From: an uncultured Alphaproteobacteria bacterium
GTDB lineage: Bacteria; Pseudomonadota; Alphaproteobacteria; SP197
NCBI GenBank assembly: GCA_943787175.1
Contig: CALSLK010000008.1
Location: forward strand, 89,875-153,874
Reading direction: 5' to 3'
Length of the DNA stretch: 64,000 bases
In this document: in pieces, positions 8,611 to 16,320 of the stretch
How the letters are laid out: the number at the start of each line of letters is the position of its first letter
Numbering within the stretch: the first letter of the stretch is position 1
Notes under the pieces: generated by a model
Seen by the model: the letters and a program-made list of their open reading frames with translations, nothing else
Databases searched by the model: none
What the model was told of the DNA's origin: nothing
Made by a program: the position numbers and the translations under genes

Positions 8611-9084
8611 ATGCACAAGTCACTATCCATCGATCCGGGCAAATGCACCGGGTGCCTGCAATGCGAGCTTGCGTGCTCGCTTGATAACGAAGGGATGTTC
8701 AATCCTTCGAAATCGCGCATCAAGATTTTCAACTTCGAGGACAAGGGACGTTTCGTTCCCTACACCTGCACACAGTGCGCGGAAGCCTGGTGCCTGGAGG
8801 CATGCCCGACGCATGCCATCACTATCGACCGGGCGACCGGCGCCAAGGTTGTGAGCGATGCGCTTTGTGTCGGCTGCAAGGTCTGCACGATCGCCTGCCC
8901 CTTCGGCACGATCAATTTCAACCAGGACACCGGCAAGGTCGTTAAATGCGACCTGTGCGAGGGCGACCCCGAATGCGCTAAGGCGTGTCCGACGGAAGCC
9001 ATCACCTATGTCGATGCCGACTGGACTGGCCTCGAAAAAATGCGCGCCTCGGCTGGTTCTGCCGACGCCGCCGCGCAAGCGTAA
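8611..9084 (+). CDS. Polyferredoxin, four [4Fe-4S] clusters, partner of AOR
   Basis: A 157-aa iron-sulfur protein with sixteen cysteines in four groups: CTGCLQCELAC (from residue 12), CTQCAEAWCLEACP, CVGCKVCTIACP and CDLCEGDPECAKACP. This is the DmsB/HycB-like electron-transfer subunit arrangement. The start at 8611 follows a purine-rich AAGGGGAGGG box. It lies 12 bp before the AOR gene and most likely carries electrons to or from that enzyme. No signal peptide or membrane segment is visible, so it should be cytoplasmic. Confidence 0.92.
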   Translation: MHKSLSIDPGKCTGCLQCELACSLDNEGMFNPSKSRIKIFNFEDKGRFVPYTCTQCAEAWCLEACPTHAITIDRATGAKVVSDALCVGCKVCTIACPFGTINFNQDTGKVVKCDLCEGDPECAKACPTEAITYVDADWTGLEKMRASAGSADAAAQA

Positions 9085-9096
9085 GGGAGAGAAAAC

Positions 9097-10941
9097 ATGG
9101 CATGGGCTGGAAAAATGCTGCGGGTCAACCTCACTGAGGGCACCTGCAAATCTGAACCGCTGAACATGGAGTGGGCACACGCCTATCTGGGACAGCGTGG
9201 TCTGGCGACCAAGTATCTGACCGAGGAAATCGACCCCAAGGTCGATCCCCTGTCGCCCGAGAACAAGATGATCATGACGACCGGTCCGCTGACCGGAACC
9301 TGCGCCTCGACGGCCGGCCGCTATTCGGTCGTGACCAAGGGTGCGCTGACCGGCGCGATCGCCTGTTCGAATTCCGGTGGTTACTTCGGCAACGAAATGA
9401 AGAATGCTGGTTGGGACCAGATCATCTTCGAGGGCAAATCGCCCAAGCCGGTCTATCTCTACATCGAAAACGACAAGGCCGAGCTTCTGGACGCGTCCGC
9501 GCACTGGGGCACATCGGTCTGGGATACCGAAGAAGGCATCAAGCACAATCATGGCGACCCGCAGATTCGCGTCGCATCGATCGGCGTCTCTGGCGAGCAG
9601 GGCGTAAAGTACGCCTGTGTCGTCAACGACATGCACCGCGCTGCCGGCCGTTCGGGCGTCGGCACGGTGATGGGTTCCAAGAACCTGAAAGCCGTTGCTA
9701 TCCGCGGCACGCTGGGCGTCAGCGTCAAGGACCCCAAGCGCTTCGTGCAAGCCACCAACGATGGCAAGAAGGTGTTGGCCGACAATGCCGTCACCGGCCA
9801 GGGCCTGCCCGCCATGGGCACCCAAGTGCTGATGAACGTGATCAACGAAACCGGTGCTCTGCCGACGCGCAATCACAGGGACAACCAGTTCGAAAGCGCC
9901 AACGACATCGGCGCCGAGGCAATGGCCAAGGTTCGAGAGACCGATGGCAAGGCCAATCTGATCACCAACGCGGCCTGCTTTGGCTGCACGATTGCCTGTG
10001 GCCGTATCTCGCAGATCGATCGCACGCATTTTTCGGTGGCCGAACGGCCGCAGTACCACAAGGCTTCCGGCGGTCTGGAGTATGAGGCGGCATGGGCTCT
10101 TGGTGCAGCGACGGGTGTCGGTGATCTCGAAGCACTCACCTTCGCCAACTTTGTATGTAACGAGCAGGGCATTGATCCGATCACCTTCGGCGCAACGCTT
10201 GGCGCTGCTATGGAGTTGTTCGAGGACGGCGTGCTCACCGAAGAGCAGACCGGCATGTCGCTGAAGTTCGGCGATGCCAAGGCTCTGTGCGAAATGGCCC
10301 TGCTGACCGGCAAGGGCGAAGGCTTTGGTGCTGAGCTCGGACTGGGTTCCAAGTTGCTGACTGAAAAGTATGGTCGCCCGGAGCTTTCCATGGGCGTCAA
10401 GGGCCAGGAGTTTCCTGCCTATGACGGTCGCGGAATTCAGGGTATCGGCCTGGCCTATGCCACCTCGAATCGTGGTGCCTGCCATCTGCGCGGCTACACG
10501 ATCGCTTCGGAGGTCTTCGGTATTCCTGTCAAGACCGACCCGCTGGACTCCGACGGCAAGCCGGCTTTGGTCAAGGCCTTCCAGGACGCAACGGCTGCGG
10601 TTGACTCCAGTGGTCTGTGCGTCTTCACGACCTTTGCCTGGACGCTGGAGGACTTTGCTCCTCAGATCGATGCGGCCTGCGAGGGTGACTGGACGGCCGA
10701 ACGTCTGCTCGAGATCGGCGAGCGGATCTGGAACCTGGAGCGCAACTTCAACAACGCTGCAGGCTTCACGGCTGCTGACGACAACCTGCCTGAGCGCCTG
10801 CTCAAGGATGCTGCCAAAACCGGCCCGTCCGAAGGTAAGGTCAACGAACTCAGCAAGATGTTGCCTGAATACTATGAACTCCGTGGCTGGTCGCATGCCG
10901 GTGTGCCAACCAACGAGACCCTGTCGCGTTTGGGTCTCTAG
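9097..10941 (+). CDS. Aldehyde:ferredoxin oxidoreductase family protein
   Basis: A 614-aa AOR-family enzyme. The N-terminal domain (MAWAGKMLRVNLTEG, TGPLTGTCASTAGRYSVVTKGALTG) matches the AOR N domain that binds two pterins. The Fe-S ligands are CxxCxxxC at residues 294, 297 and 301 and a fourth Cys at 508 (GLCVF). AOR enzymes use a tungsten or molybdenum bis-pterin cofactor to oxidise aldehydes or reduce acids. It is preceded by its polyferredoxin and followed by a MoaD-like gene, as in mesophilic AOR operons. The aldehyde specificity is not predictable. The long antisense frame over this gene is only a codon-bias shadow. Confidence 0.95.
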   Translation: MAWAGKMLRVNLTEGTCKSEPLNMEWAHAYLGQRGLATKYLTEEIDPKVDPLSPENKMIMTTGPLTGTCASTAGRYSVVTKGALTGAIACSNSGGYFGNEMKNAGWDQIIFEGKSPKPVYLYIENDKAELLDASAHWGTSVWDTEEGIKHNHGDPQIRVASIGVSGEQGVKYACVVNDMHRAAGRSGVGTVMGSKNLKAVAIRGTLGVSVKDPKRFVQATNDGKKVLADNAVTGQGLPAMGTQVLMNVINETGALPTRNHRDNQFESANDIGAEAMAKVRETDGKANLITNAACFGCTIACGRISQIDRTHFSVAERPQYHKASGGLEYEAAWALGAATGVGDLEALTFANFVCNEQGIDPITFGATLGAAMELFEDGVLTEEQTGMSLKFGDAKALCEMALLTGKGEGFGAELGLGSKLLTEKYGRPELSMGVKGQEFPAYDGRGIQGIGLAYATSNRGACHLRGYTIASEVFGIPVKTDPLDSDGKPALVKAFQDATAAVDSSGLCVFTTFAWTLEDFAPQIDAACEGDWTAERLLEIGERIWNLERNFNNAAGFTAADDNLPERLLKDAAKTGPSEGKVNELSKMLPEYYELRGWSHAGVPTNETLSRLGL

Positions 10942-11001
10942 AGCAGATCCCGTTCTGATCGGATCGCGTTGCGATACGAACAGAATGGGTGAATCCGCTC
11001 G
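10941..11001. repeat. Imperfect palindrome, GAGCAGATC family
   Basis: From the AOR stop codon to about 11001 the sequence is a degenerate palindrome: GAGCAGATCCCGTTCTG at the left is answered by CAGAATGGGTGAATCCGCTC at the right around a GCGTTGC centre. A related palindrome lies at 13116-13177. It could fold as an mRNA 3'-end hairpin but lacks a T tract. Confidence 0.5.
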
Positions 11002-11098
11002 AGAAACGGAAACGTGAAGTGAAGGGGCGGTCGTCGGGCTTGCGTGCCACGGCGGCCGCCTTTTTCATGTCTGCGACACGGAAAACATCACGGATCCC

Positions 11099-11350
11099 AT
11101 GCAGATCATCCTGAAGCTTTATGCCGGCCTGACTCCTTTCCTGCCTGCCGGTGCGCAAAACAACCAGATTGCCATCGAGGTCGATGAGGGCACGACGATC
11201 AACGCCGTGCTTGATGCCCACAATTGTCCACGCAAGTTGTGCCATCTGGTGATGCACAACGGTTTTCACATTCCACCTGGAGAACGCGATGCGCGTGTAC
11301 TCCGCGAGGGCGATGCGCTGGCCGCCTGGCCACCGATTGCCGGAGGATGA
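11099..11350 (+). CDS. MoaD/ThiS-family ubiquitin-like sulfur carrier
   Basis: An 83-aa beta-grasp protein (MQIILKLYAGLTPFLPAG, VDEGTTINAVLDAH, LREGDALAAWPPIAGG). It ends in Gly-Gly, which in MoaD and ThiS is adenylated and thiocarboxylated to deliver sulfur to the pterin. It sits 157 bp after AOR, and its stop overlaps the next start (ATGA). It may be a dedicated sulfur carrier for the pterin cofactor of the AOR enzyme; homologues are frequent beside AOR genes. The start ATG at 11099 is the only reasonable one. Confidence 0.88.
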   Translation: MQIILKLYAGLTPFLPAGAQNNQIAIEVDEGTTINAVLDAHNCPRKLCHLVMHNGFHIPPGERDARVLREGDALAAWPPIAGG

Positions 11351-11652
11351 GCATGAGTATGAGCACATCCGAATCTGTCGTGCGGGACACGGCGATCACC
11401 GTCCCTGATTTCTTCCGCTTGCTGCCGCGGGCCCTTGACGGCGAACGTTATACGACGACGGATGGCAGTGTGGCGGTAGGCGATGCAGACCATGGCGTTA
11501 GCATTACCATCCGTCCTCTGGAACCCCGCCGCATCGCGCTGCTGAAGATCGATCGTTGCGAGGTGGTGTTGACCTTCACCGGGTACACAAGCGAAGAACG
11601 CGAAGCCTTCTTCATCCGCTTCGACCGCGCCTATCAGCGTGGTGGAGGCTGA
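11347..11652 (+). CDS. Uncharacterised 101-aa protein of the AOR operon
   Basis: It starts at ATG 11347, overlapping the MoaD-like stop by ATGA, and gives MSMSMSTSES followed by DFFRLLPRALDG, SITIRPLEPRRIALLKIDR, VVLTFTGYTSEEREAFFIRFDRAYQRGGG. No family is recognised with certainty. The alternation of short strands (SITIRPL, RIALLKI, EVVLTF) suggests a small mixed alpha/beta fold, and the C-terminus is glycine-rich. Translational coupling to the MoaD-like gene argues for a role in AOR maturation or function; this is inference. The terminal GGG is reminiscent of MoaD-type tails. Confidence 0.75.
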   Translation: MSMSMSTSESVVRDTAITVPDFFRLLPRALDGERYTTTDGSVAVGDADHGVSITIRPLEPRRIALLKIDRCEVVLTFTGYTSEEREAFFIRFDRAYQRGGG

Positions 11653-11664
11653 CTAACGAACGAT

Positions 11665-11751
11665 GTCATCCCGGCCTTGAGCCGGGATCTCGGTCCGCAC
11701 TTGGCCTTTGAAACCCGTCATGACGAGATCCCGGCTCAAGGCCGGGATGAC
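11665..11751. repeat. Perfect 28-bp inverted repeat (GTCATCCCGG family)
   Basis: Arms 11665-11692 and 11724-11751 are exact reverse complements over 28 bp and flank a 31-bp loop. Each arm contains its own small dyad (CCCGGC..GCCGGG). Related copies occur at 12105-12131, 14477-14523, 19013-19114 and 20348-20383. It separates the AOR operon from the decayed GIY-YIG gene. Confidence 0.9.
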
Positions 11752-11777
11752 ACCGTTTGGGTTGGGCTGGGGTTGGA

Positions 11778-12076
11778 TTAGCCCATTGCAATATCTTCGT
11801 AGAGGTCTCTCCAGGTTGGATTGAAGTTGGATATGAGATCGTCTTTTCAGTCGCGGCGCCAGCGTTTCAGACGTTTCTCGCGAGTGATGGCTTCGTGCAC
11901 GTCTTCGAACGGTTCGTAGTAGACGAGCTTCTTGAGTGCATAGCGTTTGTGTAGCCTTGGATGGTTCCTTCGCGATGTTCCCAGGTGCGTTTGCCCAGAT
12001 TGCTGGTGACACCAATGTAGATCGGACCGTTCTCCCGCGACGTCATGATGTAGACGAAGTAGGATTTGGTGAGCAT
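11778..12076 (-). pseudogene. GIY-YIG nuclease gene, decayed
   Basis: The first part reads MLTKSYFVYIMTSRENGPIYIGVTSNLGKRTWEHREG, a UPF0213-type GIY-YIG domain with the Tyr-x-x-Tyr core and catalytic Arg. At about 11953 one A is missing (ACAAACGC where ACAAAACGC is expected), and the family sequence resumes in the next frame as KRYALKKLVYYEPFEDVHEA. A second lesion changes the expected Trp codon after RWRRD to TGA (11847-11849); the frame then continues KDDLISNFNPTWRDLYEDI to a TAA at 11778. Two independent lesions make real decay likelier here than a single sequencing error. It is bracketed by inverted copies of a palindromic repeat. Confidence 0.85.
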
Positions 12077-12104
12077 CGTTGTGCCTCAACCTTATCTCTC
12101 AAGT

Positions 12105-12131
12105 GTCATCCCGGCCCAATGCGGGGGTGAC
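12105..12131. repeat. Partial copy of the GTCATCCCGG repeat
   Basis: GTCATCCCGGCC at 12105-12116 is the exact reverse complement of 11740-11751, so the decayed GIY-YIG gene lies between inverted arms. The repeat abuts the stop codon of the next gene. Confidence 0.8.
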
Positions 12132-13090
12132 TAGACGATGCGACCCAAACGCACCGCCGTTTTGCCTTTCAGGGGGTCGCGGGCGGGCATGATCATGACG
12201 CAGTTGTCGTAGGGGGTGTGGACCGCCTTGTCGTCGTCGTGGCCGATCAGGGTGCCTTTTTCGGGCACGACTTCGAAGCCTTCAAAGGTGCGGTCAAAGA
12301 CGAAGTTGTCGGTTTCGATGGTGATGGGGCCTGAGACTTCGATGAACATCTGATCGACGTTCTCGGGGTCTTTGAGATGCTCGGCCAGAAACGCGGGATC
12401 GATGGCGTCGAAGTGGCGCAGGAAACGCAGGCTGGTTTCGATGGCAATGTCGGCGGCTTCTTCAAAGAAGTGATAGCCGCATTCCACCAGACAGGCAGAA
12501 CTGTCGCGGGCGGGATCATCAAACTGAGCGTAGTCGCGGATGCGTTTGCCTGCGGCATGGCCGGCGTCGATCACGACATGGCGTGGTTTGCCGATGGCGG
12601 CAGAAAGCGCACGGCCCTTGGCCTTGGGACCGGCAAGCAGCATGGGTGGCTGGGGCAGTTCGACCGAATGGATGTCGAGCATGTGGTCGATCTGGTCAAC
12701 CACCGGGCGCATGGCGCGGGCACGGCTGATCTCCTGGCTCTGGCGCGGGCCGTCCAGGGTTTCCTCGTTCCAGACGCGGTTGAAATCCTCGTCCACGAAA
12801 CGCGACTCATAGGGCGCTGCTTCCTCGAAGCTTTCATAGGCCGCGACATTGGCAAACGAAAGCGTGAGCTTGCCGCGTGTCGGGCGCAAGTCATGCTCGA
12901 ACAGGAACCGCAGGGCGTGGGCACCACAGACCTCGTTGCCGTGCGTGACGGCGTTGATCATCAGATGCGGGCCTGCGACGCCACTGTCATGGGTGGTGAT
13001 GTAATCGACCCCGGTGTTGCCGGCCTTGTAAGCACTGATGTCGATAGGAAAAAGGTGGACGCCGTCAGAGGCGGGCGCGCGTTCGGTCAT
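12131..13090 (-). CDS. Succinylglutamate desuccinylase/aspartoacylase family hydrolase
   Basis: A 319-aa zinc carboxypeptidase-like hydrolase. The probable zinc ligands are His50 and Glu53 in THGNEVCG and His141 in LDIHS; Glu203 in LVECGYH fits the catalytic glutamate. The C-terminal domain (GPITIETDNFVFDRTF, VPEKGTLIGHDD) is the usual beta domain. Family members remove acyl groups from amino acids such as N-acetylaspartate or succinylglutamate. No arginine-succinyltransferase or ectoine genes are adjacent, so the substrate is open. It lies downstream of the NAD kinase gene on the same strand, separated by a palindromic repeat. Confidence 0.88.
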   Translation of the reverse strand: MTERAPASDGVHLFPIDISAYKAGNTGVDYITTHDSGVAGPHLMINAVTHGNEVCGAHALRFLFEHDLRPTRGKLTLSFANVAAYESFEEAAPYESRFVDEDFNRVWNEETLDGPRQSQEISRARAMRPVVDQIDHMLDIHSVELPQPPMLLAGPKAKGRALSAAIGKPRHVVIDAGHAAGKRIRDYAQFDDPARDSSACLVECGYHFFEEAADIAIETSLRFLRHFDAIDPAFLAEHLKDPENVDQMFIEVSGPITIETDNFVFDRTFEGFEVVPEKGTLIGHDDDKAVHTPYDNCVMIMPARDPLKGKTAVRLGRIV

Positions 13091-13115
13091 GGTATCTCCG
13101 GGATGGATTGGGTGA

Positions 13116-13177
13116 GAGCATCTTCACGCGACAAATCCGAATCGCAAGCGATTCGTGTTTATCGCGATCTGCTCTGT
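13116..13177. repeat. Imperfect 60-bp palindrome, GAGCAGATC family
   Basis: AGAGCATCTTCACGCGAC at the left is matched by ATCGCGATCTGCTCT at the right, around a perfect core CGAATCGC-AA-GCGATTCG (13138-13155). It fills the gap between the hydrolase and NAD kinase genes. It may act as a transcript 3'-end hairpin for the NAD kinase, but the T run is poor. Confidence 0.6.
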
Positions 13178-13186
13178 CAGGTCAGG

Positions 13187-13954
13187 TCAGGTTGCGAACT
13201 GCTCCTTGAGGATGCGTTCCTCAAGATCGTGCTCGCGGGCGAACAACAGGTTTACGGCACAGCATTCATCGGCGCAGATCGAGACGTGGACAACGTCGCG
13301 GATCTCGGTGGAATCGGCCACCGCACTGACAGGGCGCTTGGCAGCATCGAGCACGTCGAAGATGACCTTGGCGCCCTCTGGCAGCAGGGCACCGCGCCAG
13401 CGGCGGGGGCGAAACGCGCTGATCGGTGTCAGGGCCATGACGTTGGAACCGATGGGCAGGATGGGGCCATGGGCCGACAGGTTGTAGGCCGTGCTGCCGG
13501 CAGCCGTGGCACAGAGCACGCCGTCACACATCAGCTCCTTCATGCGCACGACGCCATCGACGCTGATACGGACCTTTGCGGTCTGACGGGTCTGGCGCAG
13601 AAGTGAGACTTCGTTAATGGCAACGGCCTCGTGCGCCTTGCCCGCCTGGTCGGTGGCGGTCATGCGCAGGGGATTGAGCGTGGTGACCTGGGCCGTGGCG
13701 ATACGGCGCGGCAGGTCTTCGATCTCGAAATCGTTCATCAGGAAGCCAACCGAACCCCGGTTCATGCCGTAGACCGCGACATCGCGGCCCAGGCATTGAT
13801 GCAGGGTTTCCAGCATGAAGCCGTCACCGCCCAGGGCAACGATCACATTGGCCTTGGAAGGCTCGCGTGCGCCGTAAAGCGCTTCGAGCTTCTTCTTGGC
13901 ATTGCGCGCCTTGGGGGCGCTGCTGGCGACAAAGGCGATACGCGGTTTGGCCAC
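13187..13954 (-). CDS. nadK: NAD kinase
   Basis: A 255-aa protein with the diagnostic NAD kinase motifs: [14 protein letters not shown] (GGDG near residue 43), the NE motif in [11 protein letters not shown] and the glycine-rich [20 protein letters not shown]. It phosphorylates NAD to NADP in the cytoplasm. The length agrees with short alphaproteobacterial NAD kinases. The start [16 protein letters not shown] at 13954 is followed directly by the first Rossmann strand. The upstream gene-free region contains a nested palindrome. Confidence 0.95.
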   Translation of the reverse strand: MAKPRIAFVASSAPKARNAKKKLEALYGAREPSKANVIVALGGDGFMLETLHQCLGRDVAVYGMNRGSVGFLMNDFEIEDLPRRIATAQVTTLNPLRMTATDQAGKAHEAVAINEVSLLRQTRQTAKVRISVDGVVRMKELMCDGVLCATAAGSTAYNLSAHGPILPIGSNVMALTPISAFRPRRWRGALLPEGAKVIFDVLDAAKRPVSAVADSTEIRDVVHVSICADECCAVNLLFAREHDLEERILKEQFAT

Positions 13955-14825
13955 GGGCCGGCTCCTGGTGAAGGTGGCGCACTATAGAGGCGAAGCGGTG
14001 CGGGCGGAAACGATGAAGGTTGCGGGACGTGATGTGTTCGGGGAGGGGGGTTGGGCGGAATTACGGGTTCAACCCCATGCACAGTAGGATTGGTCCTTTG
14101 AAATGGTGTGGCTGCGCCAGGTTCCGTGATGCCAATGTGGCCTGTGCGGTCGTGTGAGAGCAGGAGGCATTTTTGTCGCTTCCGGATGCGGGGCTGATTG
14201 TTGTTGTATGTGGAAACAAAAATAGAACGGAATGGCGGCAACAGCAAGCATGGGCGCGTTTCCTGTGGGGCTGAGGTGAGCCTGGAGAGCCGGGCAGGAA
14301 GGGGATTCACGCAGAGACGCAGAGGCGCAGAGAAACAAGGGAACAGGGTTCTTCACGCGGAGCCGCGGAGGACGCGGAGGGGTTCGTCGCTGCCTTTCTG
14401 GTTCAGCGCCCACTGTTTGGGTTGTTATGGATCGGCTTTACCGCTCAAGTGACACCGACCCGGATAACAAACAGCCGTGTCATCCCGGCTCTGCGGTGCT
14501 GCGCACCTTGTCCGGGATGACACATTTGTTTGTGTTCTCGTGGCCTTGCTTACTTGAGCGGCAGAGCCGCTCGATGACAACCTGCAGGGTAAGCGCTGAG
14601 CCGTGACGACAGCGCAGAAACGCTCCGCGTCCTCCGCGACTCCGCTTGAATCATCTTGTCGTGCACTCTGCCACGGCCCACGCAACAGAAGCGCTGGCGG
14701 ACGGATCAGCGCCTTCTTGTTTCTCTGCGCCTCTGCGTCTCTGCGTGCCCACGTTTCCTTGTTGTTTGTTGATGGCGCGCCGCGGCGGGGTGCGGCACAC
14801 TCAGGCTCACATTTATTGGGGTTTG
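13955..14825. other. Gene-free intergenic region of about 870 bp
   Basis: No credible reading frame is seen on either strand. About half of the stretch (14308-14747) is an almost concentric set of inverted repeats described separately. The remaining flanks (13955-14300) show nothing recognisable beyond the expected promoter space for NAD kinase. Confidence 0.7.
14308..14747. repeat. Nested inverted-repeat structure, about 440 bp
   Basis: Four pairs of arms are nested. The outermost, 14308-14339 with 14716-14747, is a perfect 32-bp pair built on CGCAGAGACGCAGAG. Next is 14358-14379 with 14623-14644 (22 bp, one mismatch, GCGGAGGACGCGGAG). Then come 14441-14450 with 14552-14561 (10 bp) and 14477-14488 with 14512-14523 (12 bp, GTGTCATCCCGG). 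The inner three share one centre near 14500. No protein is encoded. Confidence 0.9.
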
Positions 14826-15341
14826 ATGATGCTCAGGAAATCAGGTTTCGGCTGGCTCGTGGTGCTGGCACTGGCGGTGTTCGTGCAGTCAGGTGCAATG
14901 GCGCAGGACGACGCGGCTGACGAGGACGGCGGCGACCGGCATATCGGCTACTACTATCCCGAGCCCAGCAGCGAGGAGACCTATCACGCCCGCGCGCAGA
15001 CGCTGCCTGATGCCAGCCGTACAGGCCGCCTGGCCTTCGTGACGGTGCTGGCGACGCAACAGCTTGCGGCGCCGTATTCGCCAGGGCTGGCGGTGTTCGC
15101 CAAGGGCGATGATGCTGAAAAGCTGATCATGGTGGCGCTGAAGGACGAGCTCTTCGACAGCGTCTACCGGATGCGTGGCGTGCTCGCCATGATGACGGCC
15201 TCGGCACGGACCTCTGAATTGTTCCGCGCTTATCAGGTTCAGGACATCTTCACCTTCTTCGACCTGTTGAAGCTGTTGGGATTCGAGAAGGTGACCCTGA
15301 CCAATGGGCGTGATCTGGCCCACGTCGTCTATCTGGAGTAG
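14826..15341 (+). CDS. Uncharacterised secreted protein
   Basis: A 171-aa protein from ATG 14826 (MMLRKSGFGWLVVLALAVFVQSGAMAQ), with a clear signal peptide cleaved after AMA. The mature part is acidic at first (DDAADEDGGD) and then folds from about residue 60 (RLAFVTVLATQQL, VALKDELFDSVYRMRGVLAMM, LGFEKVTLTNGRDLAHVVYL). It ends 4 bp before the hydroxypyruvate isomerase start, so the two may be cotranscribed. No family is recognised. The open frame upstream of 14826 runs through repeat DNA and is not believed. Confidence 0.75.
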   Translation: MMLRKSGFGWLVVLALAVFVQSGAMAQDDAADEDGGDRHIGYYYPEPSSEETYHARAQTLPDASRTGRLAFVTVLATQQLAAPYSPGLAVFAKGDDAEKLIMVALKDELFDSVYRMRGVLAMMTASARTSELFRAYQVQDIFTFFDLLKLLGFEKVTLTNGRDLAHVVYLE

Positions 15342-15345
15342 TTCG

Positions 15346-16125
15346 ATGCCGCGTTTTGCCGCCAATATCTCCACCATGTTCGGGGAACTTTATTTTCTGG
15401 ATCGCTTCGCTGCCGCCGCAGAGGCGGGGTTCCGCGCTGTGGAGATGCAGGAGCCCTATGACTTCCCCGCCGATCAGGTCCGCGCGCGCCTGGACAAGCA
15501 TGATCTGGAAATTGTTCTGACCAACGTGCCCAGCGGCAACAAGGCCGCGGGCGATGGCGGACTTGCCGCCATGCCGGGACGTGAGCGGGACTTTGCCGTG
15601 ACCATGGAAACGGCACTTGCCTATGCCGCCGTGACAGGCTGCCCGCGTCTGCACGTGATGTCAGGCGTGATGCCCTCGGGGTCCGTCATCAACGATTGCG
15701 AGGACGTGCTGATCGCCAACCTGGCGATGGCCGCACGGATGGCGGCCGGGCAGGGCGTGATGCTTCTGATCGAACCGATCAATACGCTCGATGTGCCGGG
15801 CTATGTGATGAGCCGCCAGAGCCAGGCGCGCCGTATCGTCGAGGCCGTGGATGCCGAAAACGTGCGCATCCAGTTCGATTTCTACCATTGCCAGATCATG
15901 GAAGGCGATCTGGTGCGCAACTTCGAGCGCCAACTGCCCCTGATCGGTCACGTCCAGATCTCCGACAACCCCGGCCGCCATGAACCGGGCACGGGGGAGA
16001 TCAACTATGACCACATCTTCGAGGTAATTGACGCCAGCGCCTATGGCGGCTGGGTCGGCGCAGAATATCGCCCGAAGGGGGATACGGTGGCTGGGTTGGG
16101 CTGGTTTGAGGCGGTGAATAGCTAA
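15346..16125 (+). CDS. hyi: Hydroxypyruvate isomerase family protein
   Basis: A 259-aa TIM-barrel protein of the xylose-isomerase-like AP endonuclease 2 superfamily. MPRFAANISTMFGELYFLDRFAAAAEAGF, LLIEPINTLDVPGYVMSRQ, QFDFYHCQIMEGDL, HVQISDNPGRHEPGTGEINY and GAEYRPKGDT match hydroxypyruvate isomerase and OtnI. The metal-binding residues sit in the IEPIN, QFDFYH, VQISD and EYRP strands. It would interconvert hydroxypyruvate and tartronate semialdehyde, or act on a related oxo-sugar acid. Its usual partners Gcl and GlxR are not in the window, so the assignment within the family is not certain. Confidence 0.88.
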   Translation: MPRFAANISTMFGELYFLDRFAAAAEAGFRAVEMQEPYDFPADQVRARLDKHDLEIVLTNVPSGNKAAGDGGLAAMPGRERDFAVTMETALAYAAVTGCPRLHVMSGVMPSGSVINDCEDVLIANLAMAARMAAGQGVMLLIEPINTLDVPGYVMSRQSQARRIVEAVDAENVRIQFDFYHCQIMEGDLVRNFERQLPLIGHVQISDNPGRHEPGTGEINYDHIFEVIDASAYGGWVGAEYRPKGDTVAGLGWFEAVNS

Positions 16126-16320
16126 TGCTGAATATTCGTAAGTTAGGTCGTCAGAATTGGTTGAGCCAACCCAAAAGCCTCGACATAAAACATATCACGG
16201 GTAACTGGCGGGCCGTCCCCCAGAGTTCCATTCGATCATGGCAGCTAGCAATTCAGCTGTTGGGTACTTTTGAATGTCCTCGTCGGAAAATCCTTCAAAG
16301 CGCTGCTTCTCATAGTGCCA

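Noticed and set aside
8623..10896. Long antisense open frame (757 codons) opposite the polyferredoxin and AOR genes
   Set aside because: The plus strand encodes complete, well-conserved polyferredoxin and AOR proteins. The antisense product has no recognisable domain and is a shadow caused by GC-rich third positions.
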